From Bryum argenteum (Eukaryota; Streptophyta; Bryopsida; Bryales; Bryaceae), in assembly GCA_037043015.1 (NCBI GenBank), contig CM073322.1:19603601-19667600 (forward strand): 64,000 nt of DNA. Direction: 5' to 3'. A program made the translations under genes and the position numbers. How positions within the stretch are numbered: position 1 is the first letter of the stretch; each line of letters opens with the position of its first letter. Shown here one piece after another: positions 26,043 to 36,786 of this stretch. The notes beneath the pieces were generated by a model. That model saw only the letters and a list, made by a program, of their open reading frames with translations. It made no database searches and was not told the DNA's origin.

Positions 26043-28295
26043 ACTAACTACCGGATAGGAAGACACCAAAAAAAATCTTTGAACTTTTACACTTCGTACT
26101 CTACAGATGGTAGAAGGGAACTAAAAATACCAATGTAATGTTAAAAGAAAGATGGGTGTGTCATCTGAAGGGAAGTGTATTATCAAGAACTAATCAACTC
26201 AATAAATGAGTTTATGCACCGGTCAACGATTCCTTCTTATCAGAAGGGAAATCAACAATTAGTTTGACCTACCCGTATAGACTACAGAGCGAGCATCACT
26301 TATAGTGCGGACAAAGAATTAGTGTGGACACAAGATAATTAGAGTGGACATAAAATATAGTGCACAGAAAACTAGGAAATGTCTATAAATTGAATACTGC
26401 GGTTAGAAATTAGTGTGATTGCAATATATAATTAGGGTTAGAAAATCACAATCAAAAGCTTCAAAAACTCTAAAATAGGATAAAATGCTATAATACACAA
26501 ATATAGCTAAATTAGGCTATAAATATAGAACTAGAACACGCTTAATCTCTAAACTCAACTAAATACATAGAACTTTGAAAAAAATATAGAATTGAGTCAT
26601 TTGTACGGCTTACAAGATATATCAAATGGCATATGACTTTCTCACGCCTCCTTTATTGGAATTGAGCAATTTTGAGGAAAAAATCATATCATATTTTGCA
26701 AAAGACGTAATTGCATATTGTGAATGGAAGCCTTCTTGTTGATTACATGCTTGGGCCACGAAATTATTGAATGGCCACAAGATGAAAAATTTGGTCATAT
26801 CTTGTTCATGCTCAAATTTCTTGTATGAGAAGTTGGGGAAAACTCTTTCTATTGTTTATGACCATACAAGCTCAAGCTCAAACCCATGGTGTTAAGATAG
26901 AAGAATGAGTATGTGGTGGTGGTGTAGATGATCATGATAACAAAACAAGGGGAAAATAACCATATGATTTGCTTCTAAGATTTTATATACTTTATAAAAA
27001 CCTTTTTACTCTTAGCAAGAGTATATAGCTCATAACTAACAAATTAAATGATAACCATTCGAGGCTTGCAAAGAGTGGCTAATTCCGTGAGGTGAAAAGT
27101 GATGACAAAAGAAAGTACAAAGTAGTTAAAAATAGGATACTATCAACAAGACCAATGAATATAAAAATGTTTCCAAACCTTCAACATTGTATAAAAAATC
27201 CAACATCTCTTTGCTTAGGTTACCTTACATAATGACATGTTACGCTCATGGTACAAATTTGAACAACTATAGCACTGATAAAAAGACAAATTGCACATGA
27301 ATGAAGCCCCTTATAATTTGTATTTGCATTTGTTAGAATACAAATTTCTTCCCAAATATATCATGCAAGGCATACGTCACCATTCTAAATTACAACTTAA
27401 ACATGTACTATTCAAAATTTTAATAGAATAATGTTCCAAGTACCTTTTTGTAAAATATCACCTTCGTGTACGAATTTCAACATACCCACGTAAACATTTC
27501 AAGCTCTCCTCTAGTTTTTGTAGGTCCTATGAGGTAAATGGGTTTGCAAAAAATGGTTAATTCAAAATTTAACATTGAAGTTAAGGTAATTGGGGGTCCT
27601 TTGTTGGCAATGGGTGCCATAATTGAGAGGGGATTGCTTAAGATTGTGAGATAATTATGGGCCTCAACAAACGATAATGAAAGATTTAATGGCTCACATA
27701 CATGGAAGGTTGAGTGATGACCATGTCCCAACTAATGAAGAGTACCATTTTAATGGCCAAGGCCCATGGAAAAGGACCCATGACAAGTCCCTTGCCTCTC
27801 CAGATTTGGAGTACCTTCTCACCAGATTGGGCAATTGAATGACACCTTTTGTACAAGAAATTTAACAATTCTACTTCAAAAGTTTCTTCATATGTGATCA
27901 ATTGTATTTGATGTTTTGTTTTGTGGGAGGAGCTTCATTTTGTGACGTTTTTGGATGTGTGGAAAATCTATCATTCTTTGAATCTAATCCAAGGTCTAAA
28001 TAAAGTGCAATTTTGGATGGTAAATGAACGTTTTGGGACTAGAAGGGCATTGAGTTTGTATTATGGTAATTGATCGATGAGGAGCGACAAGATATTTGAA
28101 ATATTCCTTAGTATGTTATTCTTGATTTTTTAGTCCATCATCCTTAGAATCTCGTAGTGTTTCCTTTTGAAAGCTTTGCACATATTAACGTTTAAAGAAC
28201 AAACTTAATTCCGTGGGTTGGGTCTTCTTGGTACATGAACAGTTTAAGATTTACTATGACGAATTTTAACTTGGTACATGAACGCTTTGAGTTTT
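26043..28295. other. AT-rich intergenic DNA, no gene seen
   Basis: Very AT-rich, with no open frame of note and no recognisable element ends. Confidence 0.5.
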
Positions 28296-28696
28296 AGAGC
28301 ATTCCCACCCATCCTGAAAAATGGATGAACTCAACTTATATTGTGAGTGACGGCCGTCAAAAGTGTCCCACCCATCGTGCAAAACGGATGAACTCAACTG
28401 GTTTGGGGGTTAGAAGTTGAGGTTGACCTGCAAATTGGGGTCATTTTGAGGGGCGGAGCTCCAACCCCAAAACAAAAAAGGAGCCTACTAAAGGACAAAG
28501 GACAAACAAAGGACAAACTCTATATTCCTCTCCGATTTCCAAGGTGCCAATGAGATTCATCTTGCTTTTGTTTTTTCGTTGTTTTATCACCATGTATACA
28601 AGTCATGGGTGAGGCACCCGGCTTGCAAACCAACTCAACTCAACTTATTGTGAGGATGATCCACCCTCCCTTTTCTGGAATGGGTGGTGATGCCCT
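28296..28696. mobile_element. Probable MITE with GCATTCCCACCCAT ends, ~401 bp
   Basis: The left end AGAGCATTCCCACCCATCC and right end GGAATGGGTGGTGATGCCCT are imperfect inverted repeats (about 15 of 19 match). Internally GATGAACTCAACT recurs. A similar single end lies at 49889-49911. No target duplication is clear. The tips recall GAGCATYCCC-type plant hAT MITEs, but the superfamily is not proven. Confidence 0.55.
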
Positions 28697-29215
28697 TCGT
28701 GGGGTTTATTTCATAAAGGGTAACAAAGAACAGTGGACAAAATGAGTTGTTTTATCCGTGTAAGGATATTGAAGAGAAAGTTATGTGTACGGTTTGTGGA
28801 TGAGCATTCTTAACATGATGAAAGACTCTTGAACCGCACTTAGAGGCTAGAGCCTTTTGAAAGTTAACCACCCTCGCAGAATATATTCTCTGAAGAAGGC
28901 ATTATTGATTGTTGCGTAAAGGTTGAAATCTCTCTAGTGTTGTTTTGACTTTGAACACAAGTAGACATTGCTAATGATTTAGGAAGGCCCGAATGATGTA
29001 TCACCAAGCATGTTTTGGTCACGTTTTGGAGAGCTACGCCAAGCCAAAGTTCATTTTGCTCCTTATCCCAATCATGAAAGCAACTAAAATTAGACTTTTA
29101 TTCATTATCTTGTTATACATGCAATGAAATTCATCAAAAAGGATCGTTGTTCACTAAACACACTAAACAAATTTCTTTGACATTTAGTATTTTTAGCATC
29201 ATATTTGTACATTAC
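28697..29215. other. Intergenic DNA, no gene seen
   Basis: Unique AT-rich sequence between a MITE and a tandem repeat. Confidence 0.5.
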
Positions 29216-29234
29216 ACACCATTTGGCACGTATA

Positions 29235-29390
29235 CGCACACAATCTCTTTCTCGTTGTTTATTCCCTTTTTTTGGAGGCACAGTCTCTTTCTTGTTGTTT
29301 ATTCCCTTTTCGAGGCACAATCTCTTTCTTGTCGTTTATTCCCTTGTCAAGGCACAATCTCTTTCTTGTTGTTTATTCCCTTTCTTAAAG
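29235..29390. repeat. ~38-bp tandem repeat, 4 units, with two more units at 29955-30015
   Basis: Unit: CACAATCTCTTTCTTGTTGT followed by TTATTCCCTTTTCGAGG, with small differences. The array resumes at 29955 after about 560 bp, part of which is the later retro-insertion (29487-29872). The runs of short cysteine-rich open frames here are just translations of the repeat. Confidence 0.85.
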
Positions 29391-29486
29391 GTCATAGATA
29401 TCAATGACTGAACCCTCCACTTAAATTTTTCACTTTCTCAATTTTGTGTACTACATGTACCAAGCTCACAAAGCCTGAAGTCATTT

Positions 29487-29838
29487 CATTTCTCCAGTAA
29501 GCTCGTTCTTGTTAAGATCGATAACTGTGAGATTCTCAAAGTGGATGCGAGTTACAGGGTTGTGTCTGCTGTTACAGGGAGCGGAAGAGAAAAAAGTTCG
29601 AGGTTGTGGTCTACGCGTTGAAGACTACGGTAGTGTATGGTTCGCATTCAAGGCCTACTAGATGGTTCAAATTCTTGGAGGGGTCCCTTGCTGGAGTGTC
29701 TTCGTAGCCTAGGAGCTAGGAAGGAGTAGCTTCATAATCTTACCTTGGTAGTAGAAGATTTCAAAAAATATCGCCGGGCCCTCTGGTGCTCTGGTTCCCA
29801 ATGTATCAACATGCAATTGATTAATACATTAATTATTT

Positions 29839-29872
<34 letters not shown>
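29487..29872 (+). mobile_element. Recent poly(A) retro-insertion (LINE 3' end or SINE), 386 bp
   Basis: About 353 bp of unique sequence ends in 33 uninterrupted A. It is bounded by an exact 13-bp duplication CCTGAAGTCATTT (29474-29486 and 29873-29885). An uninterrupted relative of the target lies at 32360-32456 (CTAGAGTCATTTACAATG), giving the empty site. There is no pol III A/B box pair and no reverse transcriptase, so a 5'-truncated L1-type LINE is the simplest reading; a retrocopy of a cellular RNA is possible. The intact tail and target repeat mean a young insertion. Confidence 0.88.
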
Positions 29873-29877
<5 letters not shown>

Positions 29878-30015
29878 AGTCATTTACAATGGGCGTAATT
29901 TACTTTGTGAGGCAGCAAGTCCTCTCCATCACTAGCATTAACATTTGAAACGCATACTCACACAATCTCTTTCTTGTTATTAATTCCCTTTCCGAGGCAC
30001 AGTCTCTTTCTTGTT

Positions 30016-30819
30016 TGGAGACAATTGATGCACTTTTTTCTTGATGGATGACCCAACGGATGTTTTTTTCTGCACACACCATTTAGAAGTACTTTCAAAT
30101 CATAGTTTCAAATCCTTGTAAAAGATATATTCATTTCAATCGATTTCCAACGGTGTAGCATGAACACACATATTGAGACATTAAGGTGATCCATATTGTG
30201 TTAGTTCTATGGTAGAACCACCTCAACTAATAACTCTCGTGATGTGTAATGTCTACAACTTAATTGTTGAAATTCAATGTATGACTATGATGATGTACAA
30301 AAACAAAAGCATTCCAATGTATAAAGAAACATGTGATATAAATATTTCATACAAAAGCCATTAAAACTCAAAGTTTGATTGGAAAACATTGTAAAATCCA
30401 AATCCATGCCACTTGTTAATATCCCAAAAGTCTCATTTTTACACCTTTCATATCACCACACCAACATCATTGGTATATATGTCCAAAGAGACCTTTCGTA
30501 TCCTTTCTACAGCGCTAGCAAGAGTGTTTCAACTATCCCCTCAAACCCACTTGAAGTGCCTAAGAAATCCATCACAAATTCACAATGTAGCTTGAAAGTC
30601 TTTAAGTTCTATGGATTGTTCTGCTCATTGGCCTAGCAATGTTGGCATGGACCATCTAAGCGAAACCCATTTGAAAACAAAAGGGTCAGAACAAATTAAT
30701 ACTATGAGATACCGCTTGAGAATCCTGCATTATTCACAAACAAGCACTCATAGTATTAATTTGTTTTGTTCCAAAATGGTACATAGCACTAACATAACAA
30801 AATCAACAAAGAGAAAGTA
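30016..30819. other. Intergenic DNA downstream of the RWP-RK gene
   Basis: AT-rich, possibly including the 3' UTR of the minus-strand RWP-RK gene near 30650-30819. A short inverted repeat AATTAATACTATGAG / CTCATAGTATTAATTTG (about 30692-30765) could form a hairpin with a loop of about 40 bp. Confidence 0.45.
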
Positions 30820-31026
30820 TCACACAGTTACCATCAAGTGTTGAACAGCCGCAAGATAACCATCAAGGTACTCCTCTTTGTCTTTCTTGAGTGCGTCACG
30901 GAGTTTTGTAAGATACTCTAGTTTACATCCTCTTCCTCCTTCGACAATCATGTGTGCTAAGGCATGCACGGCCTTCTCAAGACTTCGCATCTGTGTGAAA
31001 AAAAAAAAAATTAAAAAAAATAAAAT

Positions 31027-31061
<35 letters not shown>

Positions 31062-31835
31062 ACATGAACAAACTCCGCAATTTCTTTTGCAATTAACAAG
31101 ATTGTGGTGCGAAGAGAACCTTACGCCCAGGCCAACGCCAAATGCCAAGTTCCCTCATCCTTGCCTTGAGGTGCGAGACAGACACACCCAACTTCCTAGC
31201 CGCTATAGATAGGTTTAGCGTAAAATATCGACATATGTTTGACATTGTTAAAGGAACCAATCGCGTTCGGGTCCCACGTCGCTAGTATACATCCAAAGAC
31301 AAAAAAAAATTAGTAGACAGAGCAAAAATAACGAATTAAAAATGCTTGAGCGTACGAAAATGAAAAAGAAAAAAAAACTCACGTTTTTGCCAAGTCTTTT
31401 GACAGGAGCCATCTCTTGCGCATGTGTAGGAGCCATCTTCGGTGCTATGTCTTGTGCGTACGTGGGAACCATCTTTGGTGCTACATTTGGTGCATACGGT
31501 TGAGCCATCTCCGGAGCCAATTCGAGCACGTAAGTTAAAGGGCCTTGAAGAGCCACTACAGGGGAGAGAACTTTCTTCGCAATCGGTTTTACATTCTGCT
31601 TATCCACCTCTGTAATGCTTGTGTTAACAATCTCCTCGTGCAGAAGAGCGAGTGCAACAACATTGTCAACTGTAAGCTCTTCACAATCCTCCTTCGTATC
31701 ATCACCTTGGATATAGACGCCGATGTCTTCATCGTAAATCGGCGCACCCTCTGGAGCAATCGTCCATAAACTGCCAAAAGTTGGAGCATTGAAGAAAAGC
31801 TCACCTATGTTAACGCAATTGTCTAGATCCTCCAT
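30820..31835 (-). CDS. RWP-RK domain transcription factor, 3 exons, 261 aa
   Basis: Minus-strand exons: 31835-31383 (151 codons), 31281-31120 (54 codons), 30990-30820 (56 codons plus TGA), joined at GT-AG introns in phase 0. Exon 2 is an RWP-RK domain: LTMSNICRYF, then AARKLGVSVSHLKAR, MRELGIWRWPGRK, ending in the signature RWPGRK at residues 200-205. The splice then gives MRSLEKAV, matching the usual basic/Ser/Leu continuation. Exon 1 is acidic and ends in imperfect repeats of the form APKMxPTxAQ. RWP-RK proteins bind DNA; the small RKD class controls egg and germ-cell identity in land plants, including Marchantia. This one has no NIN/NLP region or PB1 domain, so RKD-like is the better guess. 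A strong acceptor lies just upstream of the chosen ATG (about 31849), so a further 5' exon is possible. Intron 2 holds an (AT)n run. No stop interrupts the model. Confidence 0.86.
31031..31059. repeat. (AT)14 microsatellite in RWP-RK intron 2
   Basis: Follows an A-rich stretch. It sits near the polypyrimidine tract of the acceptor used for exon 3 and leaves the splice signals intact. Confidence 0.9.
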
Positions 31836-32459
31836 AGCTACCGCCGACACTACAAAACAAAACAAAAACCTATTCTATACCAAACATTCCTTCACCAAGT
31901 ACGAAAGGAACTATACGCAACTTCGCACAGACAAAGCGGTACATAACCCCCTCAAAATACAACCTCCAAGTGTGAACACACACCTCTGGTACAATTTGTA
32001 CTCGAGTACGATTAACTCCTAAGAGCTCAATTTGGACGCCTCTAGTCTAAATAAGGAGGGTAAAATGTACCCATGTAATAAAGGGGGCAAGATGATAGCA
32101 AGCAGCTTTTGAAGTAGAAATTATTTGTTTTCCATGTGTCACACAATGACATACGAATTTTAGGTACCAACTGTAAGAAATGTTCGTGCTTGAAGGCTTC
32201 TCGTGAACAATCTATAAATCCAAACGAGGTTCTGTAAATTGGATGTCGTTCTTAACTCTCCAAACTTGCATATAGTAATCGATCAATGTAACTTGTTACC
32301 GTACATCACCAATTAGGGTCATCGATACCAATGACCCGATCCACCACATAATGGTTTCACTTTCTCAAGTTCGTGTACCACCAAGCTTACAAAACCTAGA
32401 GTCATTTACAATGTTTATAATAATTTACTTTGTCAAGCAAGTCCTCTCCAATGCTAGTA
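31836..32459. other. RWP-RK upstream region, then a dispersed repeat
   Basis: 31836 to about 32300 is the 5' flank of the RWP-RK gene and may hold a further 5' exon. 32318-32456 is the uninterrupted relative of 29393-29950. Confidence 0.55.
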
Positions 32460-32463
32460 TTAA

Positions 32464-32799
32464 CCCTTAACCCCTAACTCTCCTTGTTGCAAATTGGTCT
32501 AAGTCACAAAATTTGACCTTCCTTTAGATTCAGCTCAAAAAATCTCAATCTAAGCATTATTTGAAAGATTCAACCGTAAGATCTCAAAGTTCACTTGACA
32601 TTCATCTCACATACAAAATTTGAACCGTTCATTCTTCCTCATTTGTGAGATTATAATGGTCAAAGTTGGCTGAGATTTTCTCCTGCAGGAACCTCCAAAA
32701 CCCGATTCGGGTTTTAAGGAGAGTTAGGGGTTAAACGTCCAAGCATGCCCCTCGGGCTTGGTTTCCAGTGTATTTTCAGAGGGGCTTGGCATTTGAGGG
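32464..32799. repeat. TTAA mini-element (family E), split by a family D element
   Basis: Outer ends: TTAA 32460-32463 plus CCC, and GAGGG plus TTAA 32800-32803. Without the insert the outer element is about 72 bp and reads CCCTTAAACGTCCAAGCATG at its start, like the intact 60-bp relative at 33418-33477. The insert sits exactly at the TTAA within CCC-TTAA-ACG and has duplicated it. Confidence 0.88.
32471..32730. repeat. TTAA element, family D (260 bp), nested
   Basis: Tips CCCCTAACTCTCCTT and AAGGAGAGTTAGGGG are a perfect 15-bp inverted repeat, flanked by TTAA 32467-32470 and 32731-32734. The body AAGATTCAACCGTAAGATC and GAGATTATAATGGTCAAAG is shared with 43748-44000, 33148-33388 and 37322-37581. 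Confidence 0.9.
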
Positions 32800-32803
32800 T
32801 TAA

Positions 32804-33143
32804 CAAGACCACCAATAGTCACCTTCTTTGTACAACTAATGTTTATGAAGCAAAGGTTGTTCTATGCAATCGAACATAGTTAGGTTTGAATGTTGGGGTC
32901 ATGGTTTCTACATTTAGCCTTGACCGTTTCTCCATTTAAGGCCCTTGCGTCGATATGTCACCGGAAGCAAGTTATTGGAGCCATTGACATTGGTTATATT
33001 TTTAGTCAGTGATTTGCATCGTGCTGAAAACATTGGGAGCGGAGTATGTGGCATCCCATTGAGTTGGTAGAATGGTATGGTTGAAGGGTTGTTTGTACTG
33101 TACATGTAGTACACACAATGTGTTTGGCACAATGGAAAGAAAT
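32804..33143. other. Intergenic DNA between TTAA elements
   Basis: No gene. A 100-aa minus-strand frame running through 33216 is partly inside the next element and is not conserved. Confidence 0.5.
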
Positions 33144-33147
33144 TTAA

Positions 33148-33388
33148 CCCCGAAAGGTTCTTGATGCAAAATTGTAAAAATGGACGTTCCCTTACTTCAG
33201 GCCTAAAAACTCTCAATCTAAGAATTATTTGGAAGATCCAACCGTAGGATCTTGAAGTTACCTTAACCTTCTACTCACTTGCCAAAATTGAACCGTTGAT
33301 TCTTCTTCATTTGTGAGATTATAATGGTCAAAGTTGGCTGAATTTTGGACTCCGTAAAGCAGTTTTCGCTTTCCTTGACCTTTAGGGG
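33148..33388. repeat. TTAA element, family D variant (241 bp)
   Basis: TTAA 33144-33147 and 33389-33392. The tips are CCCCGAAAGGTTCTTGATGC and CTTGACCTTTAGGGG. The internal AGATCCAACCGTAGGATCTT and GATTATAATGGTCAAAGTTG match the other family D copies. Confidence 0.82.
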
Positions 33389-33417
33389 TTAAACATACAA
33401 ATTCATACATTTATTAA

Positions 33418-33477
33418 CCCTTAAACGCAAGAGGCATGCTTTTTAGTGTATTTTCAGAGGGGTTGGGCGTTTAAGGG
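33418..33477. repeat. TTAA mini-element, family E, intact (60 bp)
   Basis: TTAA 33414-33417 and 33478-33481. Tips CCCTTAAACGC and GGGCGTTTAAGGG are inverted repeats; the core TAGTGTATTTTCAGAGGGG is shared with 32770-32785. One of the shortest MITE-like units I know how to define, it serves as the empty-site comparison for 32464-32799. Confidence 0.85.
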
Positions 33478-33825
33478 TTAATGGATCCAATACCCCATCA
33501 CACGTTTTGTATTCAAGAAACCAAGTATTAAATTCCATGAAAATTAGTTAAAGTAGAGTATAAGGAACTCAACCTTCTGAACCACCTCATACAAATGGTG
33601 TTGAGAGCTTCTCGATTTGTGTGCATCTTTCAACATGGAAGAAACTAAAATCGACTTAGTTTATGGTGTACTTTGGCACCTACTGATTAGAACTTTAGCC
33701 TATCAACACAAAATAAGCTATAATTGACTTAATGCATGGTCTAGTTTACTACCTACTCATCGACAAGTTAGGCGTTGCAATATATTGGATCAATGTAAAT
33801 CACTGCTTCAAGTGTTTCTAGAGGG

Positions 33826-33970
33826 CAAAGGTAGGGGAGGGGTAAAGAGCCCCCTAATTTTTCAATGTGTAGGCTTAAAGTGACAAAGAGTAGGCTTTAA
33901 GACTAATTCGGGGCCCTAGGCCCTATTTTTGAATTCAAAATTATCAAAAACGGCCGTCGGGAGGTCGGAA
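33826..33970. repeat. Dispersed repeat related to 54095-54240
   Basis: GGGGTAAAGAGCCCCCTAAT and GAATTCAAAATTATCAAAAA are shared in order and orientation with the MITE at 54074-54271; the ends of this copy are gone. Confidence 0.6.
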
Positions 33971-34265
33971 TCGAAAAGTCTAGGGATTTTGAAGAAAAAA
34001 TTTGATTTGCTTGATGGTGCTCTGAGAAACGTTGGTAGCGCTTATTTACAGGCACCCCTATATATTCTTGGAGAAAACATATGCACGGATGGAAAACATA
34101 TACGCCAACTTGCACAAGCGCTTTATCATATGCAACACACCACTATAGGATGATATAACCAATTATAGATGAGACTGTTAAAATATGAACAACCAATCTC
34201 AATAGGAATTTTAAAATCCTTTCAGATAAAACTTTGGTCCTAAATACTTTTGCATACAATATTAA

Positions 34266-35237
34266 CCCCTAAACGCGCCGAATGTCGAAAAACGACATTT
34301 TGGATGGAAGGCAGCAACTTTGAATGGCCATACTTTCTTCATCCGAGGTCCGTTTTGGATGAAATCACTTGGGTTAGGTTCCAAATTAAGTCTAGTTTAT
34401 GTTGTAAAATTTGCAAGCCCATACAATAAAGTATGAATTAATGGAATGCACTTTAGTGAAGACAGCTCTTGTTTTTGGGTTTCCAAGCATGGGGCATGTA
34501 TTACCATTGCAAGCCAATTATGTGAAATTAAAAATAGATTTTCATGATTCTTTTTTCATGGTCATGATCTTAAGGTGATTCTTAACAACTTTGTAGTGAG
34601 AAGTTTTTTGATCCAAATGATTTTGCTATTGGATTTGCAATGATGTTTTGTCAACAGAAAAAGTGAGAAAATGGATGATATTTGAGGAGCTATATCTCCC
34701 TCATCCACCGTTGGATTTCAACTTAATTTTTTGGGATGGCCTCCAATTAGAGTCTAGTCTAAGTGGTAGAAACCTTAACAAGATCGAAGATGTTTTGAAG
34801 ATAAGGCATGAAATTGAATGCAAAGGGTCCAATTTTGGACTATTTCTCCTTTGTAAAATGTTCGGTAGTTTTTACCATTGCATGGCTTTTATTTGAGCCA
34901 AGAAATTTTTTTGATGAATTTTTGTTGGGTAAAGGACTTATTAAGATGAAGGTGAACATCTTTCTAGTTGGTGATTTTTTCATTGCAATAGGTATATTGG
35001 TAGCATTTCCACCTCAAAGTGAAAATGATGAAATTTTGCAGTTTGTTTTCAGTATTAATATGTTATGATCTCCCGATCTATAAGGCCTCATGACTCAAAT
35101 TTTGGTCCACATGATCTTCGATAAGTCTATTACAAGTTTGTACGGTTGAGATCTTAATAGCTTCTCTTGATTTTCATTTATGACGATTTCTATGGAAATG
35201 TGCTTTTATGCTAAAAATAGGCTGGGGCGTTTAGGGG
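34266..35237 (+). repeat. TTAA element, family A, complete copy (972 bp)
   Basis: TTAA 34262-34265 and 35238-35241. Tips CCCCTAAACGCGCC and GGCTGGGGCGTTTAGGGG. Nearly the exact reverse complement of 13110-14084. Open frames of 82 aa (34648-34896, MSTEKVRKWMIFEELYL...) and 86 aa (34808-35068) are shared with that copy. Confidence 0.88.
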
Positions 35238-35304
35238 TTAAATTACAAAATCAACTTATACAAAGATCTGAAAATCCCCATAGAGAAAGGTAATCGCATC
35301 CTCA

Positions 35305-35375
35305 AAATTCACCATTTTAGGTACCTCTACCTTATACAATAATGATGCTCACAAAAAGAAGTGTCGGTGTCACTT
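35305..35375. repeat. Short dispersed repeat, copy 2
   Basis: Matches 21425-21495 (AAATTCACCATTTTAGGTAC through GTGTCGGTGTCAC). Confidence 0.55.
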
Positions 35376-36556
35376 GTCCCGAGCTAAATCTACTTTACAC
35401 TAAAAGTTCATAGTGTAAAGCAACCTGAAATAATCCAATGAGGGACATTTTTTTAAATTTTTTCAATGAATAATTTAAATTTAATATAAACTCAATAATA
35501 AGCATAGAAAATAATTTACTAATAAAAAGAATGAAAAGTACCGTTAGCAGATACCAAATCTCTAATTTTCAGTAATTCAGCGGGTAGACCCAATTTGATT
35601 AAATTAGATGGAAGTAGCTAAAGAGGAAATTGTTATTGCACTGAAGCAATTAATGAGGCCGAATGTGCACTGCAGTACATGAGGTGTCATGAAGACTTTA
35701 AGATTTGCTATGTTGCATGAGTTGTACTGTACGAACAACAAGTCCATTGACCAAGTTTTCCAATTTCAATTTGTGCTTGCGGGTCCAAGTGCTAGTTTTA
35801 GAAAGATTTAGCGGCTTATGTATTGGAAAAATTAAGTTTGTTTTAGGTCATAATGTTTCCTTGTTCATTTAAGAGCTTTTCTAGAGAATCATAGGACCTA
35901 CAAATTGGAGAAAAACTAACCCTAATCCCTGTTGGAATGACATCAATGATCTAGCTAAATCCGCTTCTTAGAGTTTGACCCAATTTACCTTTGTACCGTA
36001 TGTATCAACATAATTGGTTTTTATTAACACTTTTAGAAATGTGTGTTTGATAAGACCACATAAGCACTTCCAATACTTGCAATTTATGGTGTGCTTGTGT
36101 GGCCTACTTAGAGCATTGTTGTGTTGCTCGGCAAACAATCCCGGCTAGGTAGTGAGCGGGGCTTGGCCAAGAAAATTGTGCCACGACAGAGTGACCGAAG
36201 TAGAGGGTAAACAAAGTGATTTTAACGCCAACTTGGTGTTGCTTGATGGATCATGGTATAGCCTTGTTGAGAATATCCGCGGCCCAAAGAAGAAACAAGT
36301 AATCCTCGCTATTAAAATGACGCTAAAGATTCCGAAAGGAGGTGCGTAATTGCCCTCTTTTTTACTCCTCCAAAGGGTACCTTTGTACGGTAATGTCCCC
36401 ATGTTATAAAGTGGCGACACCCGCGGGAGCTTTTCGAGGAAGGACACACGTGGTCATTCTTACAGAGGGACATACATGAACTAATTTCAGCTATTCAATA
36501 TACATGAACTAATTTCAGCTACACACCTCTTACCTCTTACCGAGGCAACACAAGCC
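35376..36556. other. Intergenic DNA, no firm gene
   Basis: A 65-aa plus-strand frame at 36152-36349 (NANLVLLDGSWYSLVENIRG) looks slightly coding-like and may be a transposon fragment. Nothing else is recognised. Confidence 0.45.
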
Positions 36557-36558
36557 TA

Positions 36559-36784
36559 AGGTAGGAGTGGCTAAAACCATCTAGCCCCAAAAACCGCGCA
36601 GTAGGGTTCAAATATTCATAGGAAATTATAGGATTACTCAAAAAATGTCTTTTTTGGGGGGATGGATTTGCACTAGCTTTGCAGACTATCGAAAAATAAT
36701 CAAAATTTTACACCACTATTCCAAGTATGCAAAGCTGAAATTCAGACGGTTTTTGGAGCTGGACGGTTTTAGCCACTCCTACCT
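36559..36784. mobile_element. MITE with TA target duplication, second copy, 226 bp
   Basis: Same element as 6165-6391, same orientation, about 95% alike by eye, with TA at 36557-36558 and 36785-36786. This copy stands alone, which confirms the element's ends independently of the nested one. Confidence 0.9.
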
Positions 36785-36786
36785 TA

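Noticed and set aside
29235-30015. Spaced direct repeats considered as a CRISPR array
   Set aside because: The units are contiguous and degenerate with no unique spacers, and this is eukaryotic DNA.
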